64,000 nt of DNA from Ignavibacteria bacterium RIFOXYB12_FULL_35_14 (lineage in GTDB: Bacteria > Bacteroidota > Ignavibacteria > Ignavibacteriales > Ignavibacteriaceae), in NCBI GenBank assembly GCA_001803045.1, contig MHAR01000028.1, forward strand, positions 44,874 to 108,873, in the 5' to 3' direction. Position 1 is the first letter of the stretch. The number at the start of each line of letters is the position of its first letter. The translations under genes and the position numbers were made by a program. The notes under the pieces were generated by a model. The model saw only the letters and a list, made by a program, of their open reading frames with translations. It made no database searches and was not told the DNA's origin. This document shows, in pieces, positions 29,018 through 37,600 of this stretch.

Positions 29018-30178
29018 ATGAACAATAACTTTATCCCATTTCACAAACCTTATATAACAGAGGAAGAAATCAACGAGGTAGTTGATACTATCCGTTCCGG
29101 ATGGTGGACAACGGGCCCCAAAACAATAAAATTTGAAAAAGAATTTAATTCTTTCATAGGGGCTAAATACTCCGTCTCCGCAAATTCCTGGACTGCGGCG
29201 GCACATTTAGCGCTTGAAGCCATTGGCTTGCAAAAAGGAGATGAAGTAATTATCCCTGCCATAACATTCACTGCTACTGCAGAAATTATTTGTTATTTTG
29301 GAGCAAAACCAGTTGTTGTGGATGTGCAGCCCGATACTTTCAACATTGATCCAATCGAAATTGAAAAAGCGGTTACTTCTAAAACAAAAGTAATTATTCC
29401 GGTACACTATGGTGGTCACCCATGCGACATGGGTGAGATTACTGAAATTGCTAAGAAGCATAATTTAAAAGTTATTGAAGATGCAGCTCATGCTATTCCG
29501 GCTACCTACAAAGGGAAAAAAATCGGAACAATCAGTGACGTAACTTGTTTTTCATTTTATGCTACAAAAACTCTTGCAACAGGTGAAGGCGGGATGCTTT
29601 GTACGAATAATCAAGCAATCGCTAAACGAAGTTCGATCATGCGTTTACATGGAATTAACAGTGATGCCTGGAAAAGATATACATCTGAAGGTTCCTGGTT
29701 TTATGAAGTGATAGCTCCAGGCTTTAAATACAATTTTACAGATATTCAAGCTGCTTTAGGATTAGCACAATTAAATAAAGTAGATTTTCTTTGGAAGTGT
29801 CGAAAGGATATTAAAAATCAATACGATCAAGGTTTTGCTTCAAACGAATTTATTAAAATTTATAAGATAAAAGAAGATCGGGAATCGGCATATCATCTCT
29901 ATCCAATCCTTTTGGACCTCGAAAAACTTACAATCAATCGTTCTCGCTTTATTGATGAATTAAAAGATCTAGGAATTGGATCTAGCGTTCATTTCATCCC
30001 ATTGTATAGGCATCCTTATTATCGAGACACATTTGAATTGGAGTTAAAAAATTTTCCCGTTTCAGAAAAAATATATCCACGTTTAGTGACTTTGCCCATT
30101 TGGCCCGGTATGAAAAGTGAAGATATTCATAGAGTAACGGATAGTGTAAATTTACTAACCAGAAAATTCAAAAAATAG
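29018..30178 (+). CDS. DegT/DnrJ/EryC1 family sugar aminotransferase
   Basis: The PLP enzyme makes an amino sugar from a nucleotide 4-keto sugar, the product of a dehydratase such as the one at 30866. The 386-residue protein shows FHKPYITEEEINEVVDTIRSG, KGDEVIIPAITFTATAEI, VIEDAAHAIPATYKGKKIGT and the PLP lysine in CFSFYATKTLATGEGGML near residue 190. FNFTDIQAALGLAQL completes the core. The exact sugar is unknown. Confidence 0.94.
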   Translation: MNNNFIPFHKPYITEEEINEVVDTIRSGWWTTGPKTIKFEKEFNSFIGAKYSVSANSWTAAAHLALEAIGLQKGDEVIIPAITFTATAEIICYFGAKPVVVDVQPDTFNIDPIEIEKAVTSKTKVIIPVHYGGHPCDMGEITEIAKKHNLKVIEDAAHAIPATYKGKKIGTISDVTCFSFYATKTLATGEGGMLCTNNQAIAKRSSIMRLHGINSDAWKRYTSEGSWFYEVIAPGFKYNFTDIQAALGLAQLNKVDFLWKCRKDIKNQYDQGFASNEFIKIYKIKEDRESAYHLYPILLDLEKLTINRSRFIDELKDLGIGSSVHFIPLYRHPYYRDTFELELKNFPVSEKIYPRLVTLPIWPGMKSEDIHRVTDSVNLLTRKFKK

Positions 30179-30269
30179 TTGTTATTGTTGGTTTGATTAT
30201 GTGGACTCAAGGGCGTTATATTTTGTAGTCAAATTTATTCTTTTTAAGTAAGGACCATTTTCGAGTAAT

Positions 30270-30872
30270 ATGTACATAATTGTAAAGAGACTATCGGATA
30301 TCTTAATTGCATCATTAACTCTTTTAATATTGTCACCTGTACTAATACTAATTTCTATGGCAATTTTAATCAGTTCCGGAAAACCAATTTTTTATTTGCA
30401 AGAAAGAGTTGGTAAAGAATGGAAAAAATTCAAGATCATTAAATTCCGCACAATGATTGATAATGCAGATAAAGTTGGCCCAGGGGTTGCAGCCGAAGAC
30501 GACAAACGCGTAACCAGGATAGGAAAATTTTTACGAAAATATAAGCTTGATGAGCTGCCTCAGTTTTTTAATGTGTTATGGGGCGAAATGAGCTTGATTG
30601 GACCCAGACCGGAACTTCCTAAATACGCAGAGTTTTATAAAGATGACTACTCCAAAATTCTTACTTTAAAACCTGGAATTACTGACTATGCATCCATAAT
30701 TTTCCGAAATGAGGCAAAAATGTTAAACGGGAAATCTGAAAGTGAGTCCTTTTACTTAATGAAAATTCTTCCTAAAAAGATTTTTTTATATAAAAAGTAT
30801 TTACAAGAAGTTGGTCTAATCACGGATCTAAAGATTCTTTTCTCCACTTTCAAATTAATTTTCAAATGGTAA
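30270..30872 (+). CDS. Undecaprenyl-phosphate sugar phosphotransferase (bacterial sugar transferase)
   Basis: It starts the repeat unit by moving a phospho-sugar to undecaprenyl phosphate. The 200-residue protein is the short form: one N-terminal membrane helix (about 11-35), then KIIKFRTMIDNAD, FLRKYKLDELPQFFNVLWGEMSLIGPRPELP and LKPGITDYASI of PF02397. The lack of a multi-helix N-terminal half suggests a PglC-like enzyme. It overlaps the following dehydratase gene by 7 bases, fitting joint action on one sugar. Confidence 0.93.
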   Translation: MYIIVKRLSDILIASLTLLILSPVLILISMAILISSGKPIFYLQERVGKEWKKFKIIKFRTMIDNADKVGPGVAAEDDKRVTRIGKFLRKYKLDELPQFFNVLWGEMSLIGPRPELPKYAEFYKDDYSKILTLKPGITDYASIIFRNEAKMLNGKSESESFYLMKILPKKIFLYKKYLQEVGLITDLKILFSTFKLIFKW

Positions 30873-32803
30873 AAAATAATTTTCATCTCTTTCCAAAATC
30901 ATATTTCATGCGAAGAGTGACTTTTCTACTTTTTGATATTATAGCTTTTTCCGCATCTCTTATTCTAGCATTCGAAATCAGATTTGAATTTAATCCATTA
31001 TTAAATTTTAATTATAATTTACCCCTCTTTCTCATAGTTTTTATAACCGTAAAAATTACTGTTTTTTATGCATTCCGACTCTATGACATCTCATGGCGTT
31101 TTGTGTCATTACAGGATTTGGCAAACATCGGTAAAGCTATTTTGCTAAGTAATGGTATTCTGTTCATAATTATTTATGGATTTAATCTGAGGTTGTTTGC
31201 CGGTTTTCCTAGAAGCATTTTGCTTGTTGATCTTATATTTAGTTTTATGCTTTCTTCCGGTTTTAAAATATCAAAGAGAATGTACCTGGAAGTTATGCGG
31301 CAGCGTATTGGAAGATCCGATCTTAAAAGAACATTAATAATCGGAGCTGGAACCAGCGGTGAACAAATATTAAGAGATATTAATCGCAGTGATACGAGAA
31401 AATTTTATCCAATCGGATTCATAGACGATGATCCTCTGAAACAAAATTTATATCTTCAAGGAATCAGAGTATTAGGAAACACGAAAGAGTTATTAGAAAT
31501 CATTAAAAGATATAAAGTCGATTCTATTTTAATCTCAGTTCTGACTGCTGATAGAAAATTCCATAGAAAAATTTTAAACATTGCTCGGGGAGCCGGGGTT
31601 ATGGACGTTAAGGTAATTTCTACAATTAACGATATATCTGATTCGGTAAAAGTTAGAATGCAAGATGTTCGTGATATTGATGTTAGCGATTTAATCGGGC
31701 GCCAAGCTGTTGCGATTAATACAAAGGTTATAGGAAATTATCTCAATAATAAAAGAGTATTAATTACCGGTGCTGCTGGTTCAATTGGATCAGAAATATC
31801 AAGACAGGTGATATTTTATGAGCCTAACGAAATTGCTTTAGTGGATATTAATGAAAGCGATTTAGCTGATCTTGAATTACAATTAAAATCAATGTTTAAA
31901 ATCAGTGAAGTTAAAATGTTTCTTTGCGATATTTCAGATAAGAGCAAAGTTGATAAAATGTTTGAGGCATTTAAGCCTGATGTGGTTTTTCATGCCGCCG
32001 CCTATAAGCATGTACCGGTAATGGAAAAATTCCCTGAAGAAGCTGTAAGAGTGAATATAATTGGAACGCATAACCTTGCAACTGCTGTGGACAGGTTTAA
32101 TGTGGGCAACTTCGTTTTAATTTCTACCGACAAAGCGGTAAACCCGACTAGTATTATGGGAGTTTCCAAGAGAATCGCTGAACAGATTGTCACTGGTATG
32201 GCTAGTCCTTCTACTTTTGTTGCTGTTAGATTTGGCAATGTAATTGGAAGCAGGGGCAGTGCACTGCCAATCTTCTTAAATCAATTAAAAAATGGTGGGC
32301 CGATAACTATTACGCATCCTGAAATGAAAAGGTATTTCATGACCATCCCGGAAGCTGTAGCCTTAGTTTTGCAGGCTGCAGCCACTGGAAAGAATGGCGA
32401 TGTTTTTATTCTTGATATGGGTGAACCAATTAAGATTGTTGATCTTGTGGAAGACTTAATCACACTTCATAACCTGATTCCTAACAAGGATATAAAAATT
32501 GAATATACCGGTATGAGAGAAGGCGAAAAACTCGTTGAAGAAGTTTTAACTGCTGAGGAGGGAGTAATTCCAACCTCTCATGAAAAAATATTCAAAGCAA
32601 AAATGATCAGCCAACATAATCAGGAATCGATTGATAGTATGGTTGATGAATTTAGAAGTCTGAACGGTCATACTGCCAAAGAAGATTGGAAAGTTTTATT
32701 TAGGTATTACGTCCCAACATATCAGCCGTCTTTCTATAAAAATAATCTGCCCGAAGAGTTCGATGACTCAGTTTTTATTCTACCTCCAAAGAATAAAAAT
32801 TAA
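30866..32803 (+). CDS. Membrane-bound nucleotide-sugar 4,6-dehydratase (FlaA1/CapD/PglF type)
   Basis: The 645-residue protein has four N-terminal membrane helices (about 15-125), a CoA-binding-like Rossmann domain with RTLIIGAGTSGEQILRDI, then the extended SDR domain with VLITGAAGSIGSEISRQVI near residue 300. FHAAAYKHVPVMEKFPEEAV, LISTDKAVNPTSIMGVSKR and VRFGNVIGSRGSALPIF follow. It probably dehydrates UDP-GlcNAc or a related sugar to a 4-keto product that the DegT enzyme aminates. The family assignment is strong; the substrate is inferred. Confidence 0.94.
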   Translation: MVKNNFHLFPKSYFMRRVTFLLFDIIAFSASLILAFEIRFEFNPLLNFNYNLPLFLIVFITVKITVFYAFRLYDISWRFVSLQDLANIGKAILLSNGILFIIIYGFNLRLFAGFPRSILLVDLIFSFMLSSGFKISKRMYLEVMRQRIGRSDLKRTLIIGAGTSGEQILRDINRSDTRKFYPIGFIDDDPLKQNLYLQGIRVLGNTKELLEIIKRYKVDSILISVLTADRKFHRKILNIARGAGVMDVKVISTINDISDSVKVRMQDVRDIDVSDLIGRQAVAINTKVIGNYLNNKRVLITGAAGSIGSEISRQVIFYEPNEIALVDINESDLADLELQLKSMFKISEVKMFLCDISDKSKVDKMFEAFKPDVVFHAAAYKHVPVMEKFPEEAVRVNIIGTHNLATAVDRFNVGNFVLISTDKAVNPTSIMGVSKRIAEQIVTGMASPSTFVAVRFGNVIGSRGSALPIFLNQLKNGGPITITHPEMKRYFMTIPEAVALVLQAAATGKNGDVFILDMGEPIKIVDLVEDLITLHNLIPNKDIKIEYTGMREGEKLVEEVLTAEEGVIPTSHEKIFKAKMISQHNQESIDSMVDEFRSLNGHTAKEDWKVLFRYYVPTYQPSFYKNNLPEEFDDSVFILPPKNKN

Positions 32804-32856
32804 AATATTTCGGTAAGAAATTAGTCAAACTTTAACAACGAGCCCGATTTCATTTA

Positions 32857-34533
32857 ATGAGCTATTCCTTCTTTAGAAAATCTTCAGTTTTATTTTTACT
32901 TTCATTCTGCTTTTATACTTATTCATTTGCACAAATTGAAAATGTACCATCGCGGCATCCCATTTATCCTTTCTTAAAAAAAATGCAAGTACAGGGTGTT
33001 TTAGAAAATTATGATGACATGATAATTCCTTTGTCGAGGATCGAAGTAAATTCTTTTTTATTGCAGATTGACAGCAGCAGAAATTCATTAAGCCCTTCCG
33101 ATCGGAAATTTTTAGATAGAATGAAAGAAAAACTATTTTTAATAAAGGATGAGAGAATTAATCTGTTTGATGGTTTCCCTGCTGAGATAGAAAATAATAT
33201 TACTGCAGATATAGAAAAACATTTATATTATTACTACGATTCATTGGTTACTTTTTATATCGACCCCATTTTTGAATATAAATATCTTCATTCATCTCTT
33301 TCTGAATCCAGCGCTTCCTTAGTGAATTATGGCGGAGCTATTACTGGCACATTAAGTGATTGGCTCGGATTTTATGTTGAGGGAACTAATGGTGTAGTCT
33401 GGGGAAATCGTAATACAGCCGGAATAGATAAACGGGTTGAACAAAGCTTTACATTCAACGATACAAAAATTAATTTTTTTGATGGTACACAAGGATATTT
33501 GCGCCTTTACAAAGATTTTTTTGATCTCCAATTAGGAAGAGAAAGGATTTTGTGGGGAAGGGGATATCTGAATAAAATGATTTTATCAGATAATCCTCCT
33601 CTATTTGATTTTATTAAGTTCAACATTTCATATAAGGCTCTTAAGTATGATTTCATTCATGCTTGGCTTATCCATCCTAAGACTATAGTTTATATTGATT
33701 CGTTGAGAGGTGAATCTCGAAACAAACCTGCAAAGTATTTAGCGGCAAGCAGACTAAGCTATACACCGAATAAAAATGTGTCTTTAGGTATTTCTCAAAT
33801 AATTATATATGCAAATCGTCCGTTTGAAGTCGCATATTTAAATCCATTTCTAATTTGGGAATCGGCTCAGCGTTCATTAAACGATTTAGATAATTCTTTT
33901 CTTTCACTTGACGGCAGATATAAAATCACCGATGGACTGGAAATAAATTCAGCGATACTTATAGATGATATAAATTTTGGAAAGTTGTTCAACAGTTGGT
34001 CAACTATTCAGAATAGGGTTGCTTGGCAGGCTGGTTCAATGATTACCAGTCCGTTGATTTTTGATGATCTGACAATTAAAATGGAGTATCTGCAGATAAG
34101 GCCATACATTTTTATTCATCCGGGTCTGGGTGAATCGCTAACATATACGAATAATACATACATGCTTGGTTTTGATCTTCCGCCTAACTCGATTCGCTTT
34201 TCTACCGAATTAGGCTATCGCTTATCAGCCAGAATGAATTTGGCTTTAAGATACGATCATTCGATACATGGCAAAAATTTTTACGATAAGGATGGTAAGT
34301 TGGTCAGAAATGTGGGAGGAAACATTTATGAGAATAATACGATAAACGATCCTGAAACAGCATATTTACTTGATGGTGAAAGAGAAGTAACGGATTTTAT
34401 TTCAATCAACTTGCTCTATGAGTTTTTATATGGACTTTATCTTGAAGCTGTGTATCAGCATAAAAGGTTTGTTTCAGTAGAAAAAAAGATAACGGATAAT
34501 ATACTATGGGGATCTTTGAGGGTTAGTTTTTAA
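32857..34533 (+). CDS. Wzi-like capsule assembly outer-membrane protein
   Basis: The 558-residue protein has a signal peptide (about 1-25, ending SFAQ), a helical N-terminal part (HPIYPFLKKMQVQGVLENYDD) and a long run of alternating beta strands ending in an aromatic LWGSLRVSF, as in outer-membrane barrels. The LGRERILWGRGYLNKMILSDNPP segment is characteristic of capsule-assembly Wzi proteins. It is expected to hold the exported polysaccharide at the cell surface. It closes the polysaccharide locus. Confidence 0.88.
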   Translation: MSYSFFRKSSVLFLLSFCFYTYSFAQIENVPSRHPIYPFLKKMQVQGVLENYDDMIIPLSRIEVNSFLLQIDSSRNSLSPSDRKFLDRMKEKLFLIKDERINLFDGFPAEIENNITADIEKHLYYYYDSLVTFYIDPIFEYKYLHSSLSESSASLVNYGGAITGTLSDWLGFYVEGTNGVVWGNRNTAGIDKRVEQSFTFNDTKINFFDGTQGYLRLYKDFFDLQLGRERILWGRGYLNKMILSDNPPLFDFIKFNISYKALKYDFIHAWLIHPKTIVYIDSLRGESRNKPAKYLAASRLSYTPNKNVSLGISQIIIYANRPFEVAYLNPFLIWESAQRSLNDLDNSFLSLDGRYKITDGLEINSAILIDDINFGKLFNSWSTIQNRVAWQAGSMITSPLIFDDLTIKMEYLQIRPYIFIHPGLGESLTYTNNTYMLGFDLPPNSIRFSTELGYRLSARMNLALRYDHSIHGKNFYDKDGKLVRNVGGNIYENNTINDPETAYLLDGEREVTDFISINLLYEFLYGLYLEAVYQHKRFVSVEKKITDNILWGSLRVSF

Positions 34534-34638
34534 GTGCTTTAATTATCTGCATTCAAATCACTTAAGGTAATTTTTCACCTTGATTTGTTCTCCTTAAAAA
34601 TCTAAGTTTCACAAAAATTTTTAATTAGCAAGGTTTAA

Positions 34639-37600
34639 ATGAAACTTCTCATTATCTCAGCTCTATACCTTTGCGTCGCTTGTTCGTTAACATTTGCTCA
34701 GAGTTATAAAATTATTGAGTCTAGTTCTGATAACATAAAGATAGAATTCAATTTTGAAAATAAGTATAGAATTCGTGATACTTTAATCGAAGGGAATAAA
34801 TTTCAATATATCGAGGGAGATGAATACTTTTTTGGAAACCCGGGTGATCCATATATTCCTGGAGTATTATTAAACATCGGTATTCCTTTCAATTCTAATC
34901 CGCCAGTAAAAGTTTTAAGCATAGACCAAGAAAAAATCCAACAAGTTTTCCTAATCCCATACCCTGATTCTTTAGGTCAGCCATTTAATAAATTAAATTT
35001 TAATGACACGATCTATAATTCAAATAATTATTTCCCAGGATCACCTGCATATATTAAGTCCACTGCGAGTTTTAGATATGCGCGAGTGGCCGGAGTAATG
35101 GTTTATCCCTTTCAGTTTAATCCCATCACAAGAGAATTAATTTTAAATAAGAAAATAACTTTAATGATAGATTATTCAATCGATAAAGTTAGTCCCCGAT
35201 CCATAGTTAAAATAAGTGATCAAATGACAGATGATATGCTTAAACTAAATGTAATTAATCCTAAAGAAGCAATTAGTTTTACAGGCAAGGTTATTAGTGC
35301 AGCAACTTCATCAGTATCTTCAGAACCTTATTGGTACGATCCGCAAAAAAATTATTATAAAATTTATTTAAATAAAAAAGGTGTTTACAGAATAACTCAT
35401 GATTATTTAAGCGGAGCTGGTATTCCCGTTACTGGATTATCGTTAAATAAATTAGAGTTGATAAATATTGGTGAAAATATTCCTATTGATGTTGTTGATT
35501 CTGATAGTAATAATATATTTACTTCCGGAGATTACTTCCAATTCATTGGTTATCCGCCTTCTCCAACTCCTTATAATACCTCGAATATTTATAATCTAAG
35601 CAACGTATATTGGTTTTCTTATCAAAGTACATCTGAGCCCGTTCGATATGAAAACAAAAATGGTTTTCCTGCAGTTTGGACAAACTCTTATCAATCTAAT
35701 CTTGCTACAATCCATTATGAAGAGGATAAATTCAGTGAAAAGCTGGGTTATGCAAATGACGATAAGCGTGATTTTTGGTTCTGGGGAAAAGCATCTGCTC
35801 GAAGCGGAAATAGCACTCAAAGTTTCACCGGAACATTTCAAACATTTCAGAATTATATCTTAGATTCCAATAGAGTTACACTGAGAGTAAATATGCATGG
35901 CATGACGACGACAAGCTCTTTTCAGTGTTTAAATAACCATAAGGCTTACATATCAATTACCGGTCAGCCAATAGGAACAGCAATCTGGAGTAATCAGAAT
36001 ACACATACTTTTATAAAATCATTTTATGTTTCACAGGACAGCATTAATATTTATCCCACTGGTAATACTCTTAATGTTTCTGTAAAAGGTGATGCCTGTC
36101 CTATCACTGACAGTGATGAAATAAGAATTAATTGGTTCGAATTTGAATACTGGAAGGAGAACAGGACAAATGAAAATAATTTTTCCTTTCAATGTGCATC
36201 TCCTTATGTCGGTATAAATCGTTTCTGGTTGTATGGCTGGCAAAGAAATAACATGAAAATCTACATTCCTCAAAGAGGTGAAATTATTTCGAATCCGCAA
36301 ATAGTAAATGACGAGTATAATTCAGTGTTGTTTGTTGATACGTTGTCAGAAAAAACGGAATATTTTTGTGCGGGTGATGATTATTTTATTCTTCCCGATT
36401 CTATTGTTGCCGATCAATCTTCTGATTTGCGCAATACAGGTAATGGTGCAGATTATATAATTATTACTCATCCGAAATTTATTAGTGCGGCACAGAAATT
36501 ATCTGATTTTCGATCAAGTAATTTAACTGGATTTACTGCTCCCAGGACAAAGATTATTGATGTTAATGAAATTTTTGATGAGTTTTCATTTGGATTGTTA
36601 GAGCCAAATTCTCTTCAAAAATTTGTTAAATATGCCTTCGAAAACTGGCAATCTCCATCACCTTCCTATATCGTAATTATAGGGGATATGAGTTCCGACT
36701 ACCGAAAGATTATGAGCACGAGCCGTTCGAATTTCGTTCCTTCAATTTTATATTTTTCTCGTACTTTTGGGCATGTACCGAGCGATAATTTGATTGTTGA
36801 TGTTGTTGGGAACGATTTGTATCCAGATTTGGCTGTCGGTAGACTTTCATGTGAAACTGTTGAAGAAGCAAATACTCTGGTTGATAAGATTATCAATTAC
36901 CCGGCGGATAATTCAAAAGCCTGGAAGGAAAATATTTTATTTTTAGCATCGGGGCTAAGTGAAAGTGATCAGATTTTGTTTGGATTTAATGATTCCTCGA
37001 AAGCTTTGGAAAGAGACCTACTGCTTCCCAAAGGCTTTACGACAGCGAAAGTATTCAATTATCCTGATCCCAAGATACCCGGAGATCTTATCTATAAGGG
37101 TTCCGGACCAAAAATGAGAGAAGAATTAAACAAGGGTGCTGCAGTTGTAAATTACTATGGACATGGCGGCGGGGGGCAGTGGGATTTGATTTTTACAAAC
37201 GACGATATTTTAGAACTTAACAATGGAAATAAACTTCCAATTGTTCTCAGCGTAACTTGTTACACAGCTCAATTCGATAATCAAGATTGTTTTGGGGAAA
37301 TATTTGTTAAAACACCCAATAAAGGGGCAATTGGCTTTTTGGGAAGCACAGGACTTACATATTGGGGACCCGGTACTATTATGAACAGGAGAATATATGA
37401 ACAGATATTTTCAAATAAGAATTACGTAATCGGCAAAGCGATCCTAAATGCAAAATCACATGTTGGTGGTTTTATTGATATGATCGCTCAGCTTACATAC
37501 TTTGGTGATCCGGCTCTAGAACTTGCTCTGCCTAAATATCCTGATTTTGAAGTTCAATCTTCTGATATCTCGATTATTCCTGAAAGCCCTTTGAAGAATG